A stretch of 64,000 bases of DNA from Cylicocyclus nassatus (GCA_958299035.1 CATQJL010000223.1:69113006-69177005), one strand, 5' to 3'; numbered from the stretch's first letter, positions 32,072 through 44,094 are shown. The notes: generated by a model from the letters alone, not told the origin. Program-made: numbers and translations.

Positions 32072-32775
32072 GGGTTTTCTCAAATGTTAGTACTTTTTGA
32101 TCGTTAATATCTCTTCTCACACAAAGTCCTTCGCTTAGATTCAACAGCCATCCAGTAGAGCAGGTCAGAACCTTAGATTGCTGGTATGAAACGAAGCACC
32201 TATAGCTCTTCATTACTGTAGTATTACGATAGTAAGTTGAAGAGTATTTCAAACAAAGTCAACCTCCTTCCTATCAAATTTATATAAACTTATACATTGA
32301 TGGTTGAAATCAATATATGAATTTTGGGCCAAAATGGATACTCAGCAAGCTGAAAACTTTATCACAAGACTAAACAGAGTCGCTGATCATGAATGTGAAG
32401 TTTTCAATTTACCAGAAGGCTTTTTTCATAACTTATACCAAGCAAACCGCAATTGCCTTTTTTCAGTGCTTCAAAAACTAAACCAATTGTAACGCGTAAA
32501 ATCTCTCAGCAAGGTTGTCCAATTGTGTTAGCATTTCTGAAACACTGCTACACAACTTTCCAGTTTTTTGGAAGCTTTTTTTGCTGGCCTATTTCAAAAT
32601 GGCGCTGTATATTTCCCTACCGATCTTATAGCAGTTAAGAGCCGTAGGTGTTTTGCTCCTATAAACCTAAGTTGAAACCTGCACTACTGTATGGTACTTG
32701 CAGCTAAGCAAAAGGCTTCCTGAGATGAGAGTTACTAACGATCAAATAGTGAGCACTTACTTTTGGGACACCGTG
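32072..32775. mobile_element. Degenerate mariner-type TIR element nested in the 31.7-kb element
   Basis: The left sequence GTACTTTTTGATCGTTAATATC and the right sequence GTTACTAACGATCAAATAG are inverted (quoted in part: TTTTTGATCGTTAA versus TTACTAACGATCAAA). The right edge TTTTGGGACACCGTG is followed by TA. The interior echoes the element at 35,893-36,327. TIRs have diverged. Confidence 0.55.
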
Positions 32776-32779
32776 TACA

Positions 32780-33487
32780 TTAGGAAGAAGAACACGCTTC
32801 ATGGCCATCAGAGTATAAGTAGAGTTATAATTGAGCCGTATCATATGAAACGCAAATACCGCAAAGATTCACATAAGTTTCCAAAATTTTTACACAACTC
32901 TGTTTCACTCTTATAGTTTAGTATGTAAAACTTTGATCCCAAAACTCCTCCTCGCCTCTTTGCTAGGATCCGGAACAGCACAACGCCGGCCCTTTACAGG
33001 AGGGAATCGCTCAATCGAACAACCTACGCAACTGGCGAGATCAAGTGGGAAATCATAAACGATAGTGGCAAAGGCGAAGTCGTCTTACGAGTGTCTTTTT
33101 GCCACCGTCGTGCTGGGCTTTGATAGATGTTAAAGGGCTTAGAACGCTGATGCCACTGCTTTCCATAGCTGCGGAATTTATGGACAAAGCACGAGCGTTT
33201 TTTTTTGGAGCGGAAATTGGATGTGCAAGTAGGACAAAAATGGTCGCAATATATTTTGTAGCGCTTCAATGGAGCAATGATAATCATTAAAGTACTTTAT
33301 TTAATAGATACTCCAATAATCAAATAGTTGGAAACTAAGTTTTGCAATTCATTTAATGCTTTTCTCTCTCTCGACATAAGCACACATAGGCACTTAAATT
33401 TTGCGATTGTGTAGGCTGTGACGTAAGCTACAAGCGCAGCTGCTGTTCTGCCATATTCTAGGTTCACAATGAGGGTTAAGCTAGGTA
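32780..33487. other. Unassigned interior of the 31.7-kb element
   Basis: Overlapping frames on opposite strands at 33,024-33,290 have no domain I recognise. This is where a transposase would be expected, but I cannot support one. Confidence 0.25.
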
Positions 33488-34169
33488 TCATGACTTATAA
33501 TAAAGCGCGTGTCTGTCTGTGTGTGTGTGTGTTTATGTCTGTCTGCCACGAAATTCATAGAGCGTGTTGTAGGCAAGGTCTTGAGCTGAAATTTTGGTCA
33601 TAGCACCCAGTCAGTGTGTAGGTAAACTGTGCATAATCACAAGCCGATTCAGTAATTGGAACCATCAAAAACTGTGCGTCAAACGGATCCACGCGAGAAA
33701 TGGGTCGGTAATTGGACTTTTTGCAAAGTCATGGTTTTGTTCAGCAAGTAAATCCGAAAAACATTGACTTCAGCTCAAAAAGTAAGCAAAAAGTCTATTT
33801 TTACACAAAATTGACGCCAAAAAGGTGTAACTAAGCAAATTATCGATTTGCCTAGTATTTACTATAAAAATTGAGAGGATTTTCGAGTAGATATGTAGCT
33901 CAAGGTGGTTTTTATCCTTATGGCGACTACAAAGCCAAAATAAATTAAGTAACTCATTCAAAATCGCATTTGTTTTTTTGCGGGAAAATTTTTTCTCCCA
34001 AAATTACCGATCCTACATGGAAAAGCTCTAAAAATGAATGATTGTTTACAATTCATTCCTGATATTCAGCATCGCGCAGTGAGTTTCAAAGTCATTATTA
34101 TGCTATTACGAAAAAGGCACGGATAGTAGAGCCAGTGCGAACCTCTGCGAAGCAGAGGTGACGCACTGG
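33488..34169 (+). mobile_element. Non-autonomous Helitron related to the full-length Helitron
   Basis: The 5' end TCATGACTTATAATAAAGCG follows A, and a (TG)n/(CTGT)n tract and GTCTTGAGCTGAAATTT come next. The same order is seen at the 5' end of the Helitron at 47,329. The 3' end has hairpin CCTCTGCGAAGCAGAGG, eight bases more, then CTGG before T. A second, outer pairing (CCAGTGCG with CGCACTGG) encloses it. No coding sequence. Confidence 0.78.
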
Positions 34170-35140
34170 TATGGTATAAAATTAAAAAATTAAAAATATG
34201 ACAAATTTAGCTGAAACTTGATATATGTGTTATCCGACTTGCTGATCACAAAAATGATAATGATTTTGCGTGATAAAGGCTTTTTTGTAAGGTTACTGTA
34301 AATATAGGGTCCCACTCTAAACAAGGAAAAGGCGTTATATAACCAATGAATATGATATTCATATCTGATAGGTCAAGTAGCCTTACTATGTCAAGTCTCG
34401 GCGAAAATTGAGCTTCGACTCTTTAGTCACTGACGGCCGTCCCTAGCAGCCCTTGCGTACTGCGACTTTGTCGACTAGGGCGCCAAATTTCGACGCCCTT
34501 AAATTTTATTTCTTACTAAGCCAGTGAGTCAACTTCTAGCCATAATTCGTACACGATTCCGGATCACTGCGCATGATTTAGGCTGGTAACGGCTTCATTT
34601 TAGCTTGAAACTTCAGAAATTCTCAAATCATTAGTTTCGAAAAATGGCTGAAACTTTCCTATTTCATGTCAAAATTTGAGCAATCTGCGCGCAGTTGTGT
34701 CACATATTATTCTTTACATATTGCCAAAGTTTGAATGCGCCATAGCTAAAGAGGTTTAATTTATGAAACTAAGTGCAAATCTTAGTGTTCAGCCCAATAA
34801 ATCTTACAATTATTGCTTTATTTGAGGACTGGTGAGATTTAGCAACTCCATCCTAAATTATATGTAAATTCTTGCTGCAATAAACGCTCACAACTCCTCG
34901 TCAAGTACATTCCACAAACGAAAAGACAGATTTGGAATGTTTTCTGCTTTTCAAAACCTATACATCCCATCTAAAAAGGTAACTTCGACAAAAAAAGGTT
35001 TACATGTAAGTAAACAAGTAAAATTTGAGCTAGTATTGTTAGAATATATTCGTCCTTAAAAACGGTCGTGTCAGAATAAGGTCCTCAGAAATTAGAATGA
35101 ACGAGATCCTTATAGATAATTCAACTCCTATGTATGTGCA
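34170..35140. repeat. Old repeat related to the interior of the 11.98-kb element, then unassigned
   Basis: 34,180-34,430 follows the order of 12,160-12,400 (AAACTTG, AAAATGATA, GATATTCAT, GTCAAGTA, then CGCCAAAAT-like and GACTCTTT). Beyond that nothing is recognised. Confidence 0.4.
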
Positions 35141-35407
35141 AATTCAAGGTAGATTTTAACCCTAGCTATCCTAGGGTTAAATTGGACGCATAATGGAAAG
35201 TTGGTGAAGAAATGATGATTGAGGTAAAATTCAACCTCAAGGTAGAATGATGAATACGGGTTTACGCGTTTAAAGGTTCATTTCTACCTCAAGGTAGACT
35301 TAACCCATGAGAGAATTTTATTGCGATCATGTTGTGAATACGGGTTATAAGCCAAAATGCTAGCTGAGGTAGATTTTAACCTTGAGGGTTCGTTGATGAA
35401 TACGGCC

Positions 35408-35660
35408 ACAGGATTTCTAGGCCAATTGGTACATTTGCCAACCTTATCACACATGCATAAATATTGTTTGAGATTCTGAAAGGGTCTTTGGAGTCTTCGG
35501 TACTTGTGACCAGCAAGTTCGATTCCCGTCTGCGACACCTTTTTTGCAGGGAGGAAAACGATGTTTTTTGAAAAGTAGAGAATGTTTGCGACTAAGAAGC
35601 TTATTTCTTACATTCCACACTTTTTCAATTTGGACCAGCCTCTCTTACGACCCCCCCCCG
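35408..35660 (+). repeat. Right flank of the 31.7-kb element, paralog of 30.43-30.70 kb
   Basis: ATTTCTAGGCCAATTGG, TTTGAGATTCTG, CCAGCAAGTTCGATTCCCGT and AAGAAGCTTATTTC match 30,440-30,660. A C-rich stretch with TACGACCCCCC follows at 35,645-35,690 and resembles 30,276. Confidence 0.65.
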
Positions 35661-35892
35661 CCGGTGCCCCTTTTACGACCCCCCGTTACGACAGTCGCAT
35701 CACACGCTTGACCCTGACTGCAATAGATAGTGTGGAGAAAACCGCAATTGAGTTTCTTTTTAACAGCCGAGCGGCAACAAAGTTGGAAAAAACATTTTTT
35801 GTAGATGTTGTATGTTTTTTCTTCTTCAGAAAAACCGCTTCCAATGAAGAGAATGTAAATATGTTACCTTTCTAGTCATTTTTGAGCAGCTA

Positions 35893-36327
35893 CGGGGTGT
35901 CCCAAAAAATGTATCGAACGTTTGATTGTTAATATCTCTCTTTCAAAAAAGTCTTTTCCCTTGCTTCAGGTACCAAGAGGTAGCGATCATTTTTTCAATG
36001 TTCCTGAAAAGTGCGGTTACACTGTTTAGAAAACTTCGTAATTTTGAGAATAGTCGAGTATTGAACTCAGCGTCCACAAAAACCCTATTACTCGAGTTTT
36101 CACAATTATTTGAGAAATTTTGAAACGGCAGCTTTTTCCACATTGACAATATGTTTCAAGTTTCTACCGTAATCCTACAGTAGTGAAGAGGGATGGGTGA
36201 TTCGTTCTATAATACAAATCTAAGTTGAAGCCAGCTCTACAAAACGGTACCTGAAGCAAGGCAAAAGACTTCTTGGGAAAAGAAATATTAACGATCAAAC
36301 GTTCGATACATTTTTTGGGACACCCTG
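35893..36327. mobile_element. Tc1/mariner-type foldback element with CGGGGTGTCCC ends
   Basis: CGGGGTGTCCCAAAAAATG, then TATCGAACGTTTGATTGTTAATAT, is mirrored by ATATTAACGATCAAACGTTCG and CATTTTTTGGGACACCCTG (quoted in pieces of at most 20). TA flanks both sides. The arms stay complementary inward through AGTCTTTTCCCTTGCTTCAG-like sequence, leaving a small loop. No transposase. Confidence 0.85.
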
Positions 36328-36428
36328 TATATTAATAATTAATAATTCTTCTCCGTATGAATGCCTGAATATTGCAACTTGTTTTTTGTTTGCTCGGTGA
36401 ATCTGTAAAAGCGTTCATTATCAATTTT

Positions 36429-36839
36429 TCAATAGTGGCCGCTATCAAGATTCGCACGACTGAGTTGCAAAAATTTTGCTGCCGCTGCACTTGAAGTGGC
36501 TCTCGCGACTGAAGCGTATTGGTTCTTTCCACTTGACGAAACCTTCACCACAAACCCTTCCATTTCAGAACAGTCGCTTCCTTGGCAGTGCGCTGAGGCG
36601 CCGTGACGAGCTGAACGCAATGCTTTTTGAGCTACTTTTCCGTCATCTAGAATCATTTTTTCAAGAAATTTTCGTAAAAAAATGTGCTTTGGTTCAACAA
36701 TTCTTTCCGTAAAGTCTACGAGGACTAACTCCCTCTCACGTGTCAGGAACACACTAAAAGGTTTTGGTTCTGCTCGACATGTTTTTTTCAAGATCGCTTC
36801 AAGTGAGGTACGAGAGCATTTTAGATGACTTGAAAGCAT
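36429..36839 (-). CDS. Hypothetical open frame, 136 residues
   Basis: A minus-strand ATG frame with mixed, protein-like composition (charged N-terminal two thirds including RERELVLVDFTERIVEPKH, then an Ala/Ser-rich segment SSAAAAKFLQL). No domain recognised, no signal peptide, no membrane segment. It is not part of an inverted-repeat arm and has no copy elsewhere in the window, which makes it one of few candidates for host or captured coding DNA. Its start lies against a decayed hAT-like end at 36,837, so it could also be a transposon fragment. Confidence 0.3.
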   Translation of the reverse strand: MLSSHLKCSRTSLEAILKKTCRAEPKPFSVFLTRERELVLVDFTERIVEPKHIFLRKFLEKMILDDGKVAQKALRSARHGASAHCQGSDCSEMEGFVVKVSSSGKNQYASVARATSSAAAAKFLQLSRANLDSGHY

Positions 36840-37110
36840 AACCTCAATAGTTTAGAAAGAAAATTAAAAGTGATGTTTCTTTGAATATCTCCCCTTATGT
36901 GAAGTGAAGGTTTTATAGAAAATAGAAAGGAAAAAAGAGCAGAACAATTAACGAAAGCAAAAGAGACTCTTGAAAACCTGTAAAAAAGCCGCATGAGTGG
37001 GAAATTTTTTATTTGGCGGCATTTCAAATTGCAAGTCCTCGCTCCGAGAGCGATCCACAACACGGGAGGAAAACGAGAAAAAGCTAATTTCTTTTTGAAG
37101 GTTGTTTTAA
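36837..37110 (+). mobile_element. Left part of a hAT-like element related to 47.53-48.87 kb
   Basis: CATAACCTCAATAGTTTAGA corresponds to CATACCTTCGATAGTCTAGA at 47,531. Then AAAAGTGATG and GAAGTGAAGG take the places of the paired AGTGAAGG motifs. Collinearity continues through AAAGCAAAAGAGACT, TTTGGCGGCATTT and ACAACACGGG. The right end was not found, so the copy is partial or too diverged. Confidence 0.55.
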
Positions 37111-37114
37111 AAAC

Positions 37115-38420
37115 AACCATGTTTTCAAAGTGATGACTATCATGTAGAAGATAAGCAAGAAAAGAATTAGATATGAAAACGCTAAGTTTTGTTTTTACTA
37201 ATTTGATGAGCACGTAGGCTTCTAGTTTTTTATGAATTAAATTAAATTCTTTGAATTCTTAGGCCCGCGTTGTTTTTTCTGTTAGCTGGAACGTTCTCAG
37301 GCAATTCATGGAAACTTACCGAGGACAAGCGATTTTGATTTCCCCGAGAGTTTTCATATAGCGCAAGTGAATCGAAGCGCAAACATGGGAATTTCCCGAT
37401 AGCTTCGACGTCAAGCACAACGCGGTTAGGAACTTCCCGCAAATTTCATCGAAAATTTTCCAAAATGCAGAATTTTGACTTCAAACAAGGGATCTTCTAA
37501 AGTTTCGCATTTCGTAATACTGCCGCGTCACTTAATGCGTTAGTGCCATACGTGATCACAGCATTCTAATTTTTTGTATAATGCTCACTCAATATCTAAT
37601 CTACAGTAAATGAGGTGTGCTTTCGTTGACTTTTGAATGTCTTCCTCTTCGTTTTCATAGCTTTTTGTTGTTTCCTTTCGCAGTCCGAGTTGTGAAATTT
37701 TTGTGTCTTTCAACGTTTTCTTTCATGTTTTTTTGTAGCTCCAACATCTGGACATGTTGAATTGTAGCGTGAATTTAAGAAGCTGCTCTATAGTATAAAA
37801 TCCGCTCAAAACCTATGGTGCATGAAAGATCCAGTCTAAGATTTCTTTCTTCAATTGTATACAGTTTGCAATGTTTATGTATGTACTCTTTGTTGTTATA
37901 TGTAAGAAATTTCTCCCTTTAGTGTTAGTGAATCAATGTAATAAAAAGTCGCTGTCCGAGTGGGTAGTACAGATGAGTGATTGGTAAAATTCTAAGTTAA
38001 AAAATTTTTTGAGCCAATTTGCGGCGAACAGCTGAATAGTTTTCACAAGATGCACAAGCCACAAGTCTCTGTTTGTTCTTCAACCGACAAGTTTTTTGAG
38101 CTGATTTCCCTGCCGCAACTCTCTTCGCTTTCTACCGTTCACTTTTTGTATGCTCATAGCAATTGCTCGTTTTCCGTCTTATCTATTTACACAAATTTTT
38201 GGTGACATTCTGTCCACCAAATATTTACTATTCCTGAAAATCACACTTCAATATGCAGCTCTTAGTGGTTTCTCAAGCTCCCATTCAACTTAAGTATTTT
38301 TGTATCTTACAAATTCACCACGAAGCCTTCTTGAGTAAGTCACTGTTAATCCTTTCATAATCCTTCTATTAGGTTGTAACATAATAGAAATAGAAACAGA
38401 AATAGAGATGGTTATTTACA
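37115..38420. other. Unassigned sequence
   Basis: No supported gene. 37,910-37,950 reads AGTGTTAGTGAATCAATG. I see no border or inverted repeat. Confidence 0.3.
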
Positions 38421-38423
38421 AAA

Positions 38424-39119
38424 CTAGCTGGCTTACCCGGCTCCGCCGTATGCTCCGAATAGAAAATTCCATTTCTTAACCGATCCGGACCAAACTTGCC
38501 ACACTTACACTTCGGGCCCCGGTAGGTGTCACAGTCCGCTTTTTGTTATCGATCGATGTCGACTTTATCGATCTTTTGCAAACTTTGAGCTAGGGGGCTG
38601 GGATTTGGCACAGGGGGGTAATCGAGCATGCTGATTACGAATACAATATTAGTTTTCGAAACCGTGCTTTACTTTTATCGATTTTATCGATTTTTTGCAA
38701 AATTTGAGCTAGGGGGCTGGAATTTGGCAGAGGGGTGTAATCGAGCATCAGCATGCTCGATTACCCCCTGTGCCAGATCCCAGCCCCGTAGCTCAAACTT
38801 TGCAAAAAAATCGATAAAATCGATAAAAGTAATGCACGATTTTAAAAACTAATATTGTATTCGGAATCCCCATGCTCACTTACCCCCCCCCCGTGCCAAC
38901 TCCCAGCCCCGTAGCTCAAATTTTGCAAAAAATCGATAAAATCGATATCGATCGATACGAAAAGTAGCCTATGACACCCGCCGGGGCCCGAAGTGTATGT
39001 GTGCCAAGTTTGGTCCGGATCGGTTCAGAAATGGAATTTTCTATTCGGAACATACGTACACACAGACATACAGACAGACAGACATACATACAAACAGACA
39101 TTCAGCTTTATATATAAGA
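38424..39119 (-). mobile_element. Palindromic non-autonomous Helitron, second copy
   Basis: On the minus strand it starts TCTTATATATAAAGCTG (39,119) after A and ends GGTAAGCCAGCTAG (38,424) before T. As in the element at 1,037-1,751, the body is a block followed by its inverted copy, with GAGCATCAGCATGCTC at the junction. The two elements are similar along their whole length, so the palindrome was already present in their common source. Confidence 0.82.
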
Positions 39120-39371
39120 TGTGGTGCCATAATTTGTTTAACATGGAAATCAATTTTGCAGCGAACTAATTTAACTCCGTTTCGTTCCTGTCCTTAGACG
39201 GAGTAAAGGAGCTCGAAACTCTCCCCGGAACTCATCAGTAAGGAAGGAAAGTTCATGAGTCCTGTGTATTTCAAAATAGTTTTAGGATAAAATTTTGTTG
39301 AATGTTGTTGAAATAGATGAAGTTTAACAACTTACAATTTTTATACTCCGTCTTTCATTATATATAACCAG

Positions 39372-40765
39372 TCTGATCGTCCGGCTAAGCCGGACTCTCC
39401 GACAATTTCAAACGTGCACTGAAATTAAGTTCTGAAAATCCCATCATAATTGGCAAGGAAATACCTATCAGAACTGAAACGCTCCTTGTTAATTTGTTTC
39501 AATTATATTATCAACAAAAAGTGAAAAGTAAAATTGTATGCGGACAGAGAAATCGAGTTCCAGCTATTTTTCTTTACATAAGTCCTATGTCTGACTAACT
39601 TTGTGGATGAATCGAACAAAATCGCTAATGTGAGAGACATTCTTGTTGTGTAATCAATTAACATAAATTTTCTGATGAATTTTATTATCGACATCGTAGT
39701 CCGGCACGAAATCACAAAAAATCTGCTTTCTGCGCCTTAAAAATATGAGCAAAGCTTTTGACAGGAAGACAATATGAAATAATGCTACGTCCATAGAAAT
39801 GATTATCCCAACGCATATTACGAACTATTTCAGATTGATGTGAAAGCAAATTTCGCAAAGAATATGGGATTGAAGGCTCCCATTATTTTTTTCACTTCTA
39901 ACTGACATAAGCCGTTTTGGCCACGATGATTGCTGTCCATGTCCTAAGTATGGCAATTTTGAAAAACTTTCTTATCATTTGAGTAGACAGTGTAAATGTT
40001 TTCAGCAGTAACATCCTTCTAAAGCGAAATTCGTAACATCTTCACTTGCTACATGCTGACAGTAAGCATACACTGCTAACAGCTGTACGTGATATGAGGA
40101 CCCCTGTAAAGGTGTTTATTTATGCAAACTTAGTTCTATCAAATAAAGACTATCACCTTGTATATGAGAATTTCGTGTTTTAGCATACCTCATAGACTTT
40201 CGTGTGCTCACTTTATATGGCCCATTTTAATCTTGTATGCTGCCGGTAGGTGATTGCTGGAGTGAACGAAAACAGTGTTGCTTATTGTTTTCTTAGCAAT
40301 CTTGAGGATTATTTACGTACATCGATATCGCTTTGAACCTTAGAATAGTTATGGAAAAAAACTCGATATTGTTCTTGAATTTTTGGCTCGCCATAATTGA
40401 TTCTTGTTAATGAAGCAATGTTCTGTGCATTTCTGCCATCTAAAGCAAATCCAAAAAAGCTGCTGTCAAGTTGAAATCGATACCGCTATCTTACCTGTCC
40501 TAATATCATTGCAGAAATGTGAATCAGCTTTGGTTTCCGGTGTGTTCGCCAAGCAAGATATCTAATTTGCTCTTCTGATCATGAAAGCTCGATTTCGGCT
40601 AATTTACGCGCTATTGCTATTCAGCTCTTTTTCATTACTTCTTTGGCATGGGTCATTTCATTCAATTACGTTGATATCAAGGAGCTGCGTGATTATGATC
40701 TTTCTCTCATTTTTTGAAAACCAAGTAATAGTCCGAGTATTAGTAGCTAAAGTTAGTGCAAAATG
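39372..40765 (-). other. 3' non-coding region of the Helitron
   Basis: Lies between the helicase stop codon and the terminal hairpin. No gene recognised. The plus-strand frame 40,581-40,883 overlaps the helicase end on the other strand and is a shadow. Confidence 0.4.
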
Positions 40766-40767
40766 GA

Positions 40768-42326
40768 TTAGAGCAAAACCTCCTCATAAACAATGTTTCG
40801 AACTGCTCTTGTTGGTGTACTCACTTTCAGGCCGGCCGGTGTTCGAACTCGGGAGAAGGCAACATACAGCTGCCCGTGACTGAATACATCTTCAGGGAGA
40901 TAAACACCGACTTTTGTAAATGACTGCCCCTGGGACTTGTTAATAGTTATAGCAAACGCGACTTTAACGGGGAGCTGACGTCTTCTCAGCCAGAATGGTA
41001 GTTGCCTTTCGCAATAGTTATCGATCCTCGGAATAACGGCTGGCTGCTCTCTTCGTTCCCCACAGATAAAACGACAACCTAGGACAAAACGCCCTAGAGT
41101 TTCGACCTCAAAAGCATAACTATGGCTCCCTTTTTTAGTCTCAGCTTATGAGGAGGCATTCCTGATGGTTCCAGGGAGTTAAGATACTCAACCGGGTAGA
41201 GTTTGGAATCCCCTTCATGAAGAATAGCTTCGTCTATGCTTCTGTAGACTTTCTCGTCCCATTCATTATCTACATGTAGACGTTGCATCGCGTCGTCATT
41301 CAGTTGTTTGACATTTACATTTTTTGGAGCCAAGATGGCCCGTTCATAAAGAGTCTCATTTGTATCAGTGACTTCGCCAAAAATTGCCGTCACGATATTG
41401 CCGCTACAAATAATTTCTTCATTCAAAGTAACGTGTCCATCTTCGCCGCTCGATCCATCTCCGATTTCTAGAAGGAAGTTGTGCCAATCGCCCCCTGCTT
41501 CCCGAGCGCGCACATTCATGTGAAGCCGGTGTACCTTAAAGAGCGGCCAGAGCGAGGATCTCGTGGCACATGCTTCGACAACGTCTTCTCTCTGACCATG
41601 CTCGATGACTGGTAAAATCTGACGAAAGTCCCCACCAACTATGAACAGCTTGCCTCCAAATGGTCTATCATTTTGCATAATGTCACGAAGCAAGCTGTCG
41701 ACGGCCTCAAGAGAGCATCTTGGTGCCATAGAGATTTCATCCCAGATGATGACCTCAGTGGCCGCAAGCTCAAGTGCTTCCCGCTGTTGCCTTCTCATTA
41801 GTGACGAACGATTACCGTCTGCCATGTTGAGCTTAAACGCTGATATTACAGTTTGTCCTCCCGGAAGCAAATTCGCAGCGATGCCGGTCCACGCCACACA
41901 GAGCACACGGCGGCGCTGCCCCACAGCTATGTTGTACAGCACTGTGTACAAATAAGCTTTACCTGTGCCTCCCGGACCATCAATAAAAAAACACCTATCG
42001 AAGTTGCTTTCCATGGCTGCGATGATGTCGTCGGCTGCCCTTTTTTGATCAGCATTCAGTGTTTCGTAAAGACGTATTCCTTCACTGCGATATTGTTCAT
42101 AATCTATTGTTTCACTCGGAATAACAGGGTGTGCCTCTGCAGGAGGTGTTATAATCTGCCTCAAATCTCTCCCCAAAAGTGACAATTTATCTGCTACATC
42201 GAAATACGCCATCGCAGCAGCTTCCTGTTCGCTGAGGCCTCGATTTACATAATCGTCACTCATCACCATCGCAAACTCATTCCAAAGTTCCTGTGCATCT
42301 GCTACTTCGCAGTAGCAGGCAGACAT
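40768..42326 (-). pseudogene. Helitron helicase domain (Pif1-like, SF1)
   Basis: The frame 42,326-41,094 has LNADQKRAADDII, then Walker A in FIDGPGGTGKAYLYT (the usual Thr after Lys is Ala here), Walker B in VIIWDEISMAP, GGDFRQILPVI and AILAPKNVNVKQLN. It stops after [13 protein letters not shown] second frame resumes at once with [10 protein letters not shown] and continues to [13 protein letters not shown] and [13 protein letters not shown], the last helicase motifs, with a stop at 40,768. Compared with family members, a segment between these parts (normally containing CNGTR) is missing, so a small deletion or frameshift near 41,098 broke the gene. In a live element this unwinds DNA during rolling-circle transfer. 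Confidence 0.9.
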
Positions 42327-43234
42327 GCAAAAAAGCTCCGCAAATTGGACGCTGTTTGAAACTGAACTAGTTCCTGTATACTCTGTCTGTAGTAGGTATC
42401 ATCGTCTAGGAAGCCGGAAGCTTTTGTTGCGTCCGAAAAAGTGTCATACGTTCGACCATCAACTGTGCGAATCCTCAAACGAACTCTTTCCTTTTGTAAT
42501 GAGTAGAAGTATCCGGAGGCAGTAACGCTCAATATCTCGCGGTGATACGGTGTACATCCTACCAATTTCCTTGCCTCCTCGTCTCCTTGGCTTCCAGCCA
42601 TATCGGGCAGAGAACGTAAAATGTTCTGGAATTTCATGATAATAGAGTTCGCGGGCATCAACAGTTAGGTCCGTAGGTTCACCATTATCAAAGACTCTGC
42701 AACATCGTACGTCAGTTCGAAAAATGCTGTGAGTGTCGTATACACGCTCTGTGCGCGATCTAGGTACTGTTCCTCCTCTCCAGCAATAAAATGTACGATT
42801 TGGTGTCCTGGAAGGTGAACGGCCAATCTGAACACAGTGTGAGATCTGTCCTGCATGGGGAAACCGAAAATTCGGTGAAGAGCCTGCGGCGGACATGCAT
42901 AACGTGTGTTCAAATGCTGTTTGATTTCATCAACGACTCGCTCATCACCATCACTTTCGATTGTTATACGCGCACGATCAAGTCCTTTGTAGATATATTT
43001 GTAGAGGTATTTAACCGCAGAGATTGTCCCACAAATCTCAAGATTGATGTGGCACTGCATTTTCGTGATAAGGTAGAGGTTTGTGGGAACGACCCACTCG
43101 TCGCTATAGGAAGTGCCGTTTATCAGAACGCTGGTGCGGTTCCGTCTTCTATATTTTGGATAGACATCCGCTTTCACTAACGTTCTTTCACGCAATCGCT
43201 TAGGGAAATGTTTTGAGCATTTCCCATCGCGCAT
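42302..43234 (-). pseudogene. Helitron Rep C-terminal part with two-tyrosine motif and linker
   Basis: The frame 43,234-42,665 has a Cys/His start (CSKHFPKRLRERTLV), DEWVVPTNLYLITKMQCHIN and the catalytic tyrosines in AVKYLYKYIYKGLDRA (Y-x3-Y), which attack DNA in HUH transposases. The linker to the helicase continues through overlapping frames 42,896-42,459 and 42,661-42,302, which carry HTVFRLAVHLPGHQ, REILSVTASGYFYSLQKE and the region up to the helicase, with two frame changes. Confidence 0.88.
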
Positions 43235-43313
43235 GCACGGTGAATGCGGGTCTACAGAACCGCACTTTCAATGGATCATATAGCTTGTGACAGCCGTAAA
43301 TGCTTGGGGTTCT

Positions 43314-43841
43314 TCATCTTGACGTGGAATTTCCGCGCATACGGCATTGTACATCCGCCACCGTCTCTGCTTTCCAACCACTTTTCATGGTCAAAAGCAT
43401 ATGGCAGTGAGGAAGACCTCGCTTTTGAAATTCAATTACATAGACATAAGCGGCAACTTCTTCGAGAACGTTTTTCTTGAATAAGTCGTCGCACAACTCT
43501 TTTAGTTTTCCGTGAAACACTCGAGCCAATAAGTCAGGCCTATCAGATGCGACTTGTTCTTCGTATAGATTATCCTGTATTTCCCTCCACTGAGGATTAC
43601 ATGTCATGGTGAGGAAGTATGTTGGCTTTCCAAAGCGCGCAACAATTGCCATGGCATCCTGATAAGACTGCTGCATGGCTCTGGGACTCCCAATGTGTAG
43701 AGACGACAACACGATACGACTTCCTAAAGGTCTATGACTTTCCTCGCCAGCCACATAATCTTGCAGAACCCTATAGGAATTAGCCCGAAGGTTAACCTGA
43801 TGCGTTCTGTGGTAGTTTAGGCGATTTTGTTCGATCTTCAC
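43314..43841 (-). pseudogene. Helitron Rep domain with HUH motif
   Basis: The frame starts in the N-terminal linker and contains SPRAMQQSYQDAMAIVARFG, PTYFLTMTCNPQWREIQ and the metal-binding motif in RGLPHCHMLLTM (His-Cys-His, the HUH form). Both are diagnostic of Helitron replication initiators, which nick and join single strands. The reading is lost after GWKAETVADV and resumes in the frame from 43,234. The upstream frame 44,029-43,838 (PNLSHLIFGRGGWDPTL) connects to the N domain. Confidence 0.92.
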
Positions 43842-44029
43842 GTATGCGTCAACTGCAAATTGCTGGAATAGTTTTCTTTTGCGTGAAGAATGGAATTAGA
43901 AGTCTCTCTTATTGACAAAAGATATGAGTAGTACTTCATTTGCGTGATGCGCACTCCTCTCCTATCCATGAGAGTAGGATCCCAACCACCCCTTCCGAAA
44001 ATAAGATGGGATAAGTTAGGGGATCGCAT
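43838..44029 (-). pseudogene. Helitron linker between N domain and Rep
   Basis: The 63-residue frame contains FGRGGWDPTLMDRRGVRITQ, which matches the conserved stretch (usually LFPYGEDGW-like followed by ITQ) preceding Rep in Helitron proteins. It overlaps the next frame by a few bases in a different phase. Confidence 0.75.
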
Positions 44030-44094
44030 CTTTTGTCAATATCGCTAAGACTCGTCAAAGCGGCGGGTCCTTCTGACTCACGCAGGTGCACGGC

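Larger units (their letters stand above)
31748..35407. mobile_element. TIR element of unknown superfamily, 3.66 kb
   Basis: The left end TAGCCGTATTCATCAACAAA and right end (read inwards) TGGCCGTATTCATCAACGAA are inverted. Both continue into ACCCT and then GGTTAAA. Subterminal blocks CAAGGTAGATTTTAACC and its complement recur several times inside each end (31,806, 31,850, 35,147, 35,365). The paralog at 30,405-30,450 lacks the insert. Comparison suggests a 3-bp CAG duplication, though the exact edge is uncertain by 1-2 bases. I recognise no transposase. The frame 31,841-32,083 (minus, basic) is open but without a known domain. Two smaller elements are nested inside. Confidence 0.65.
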
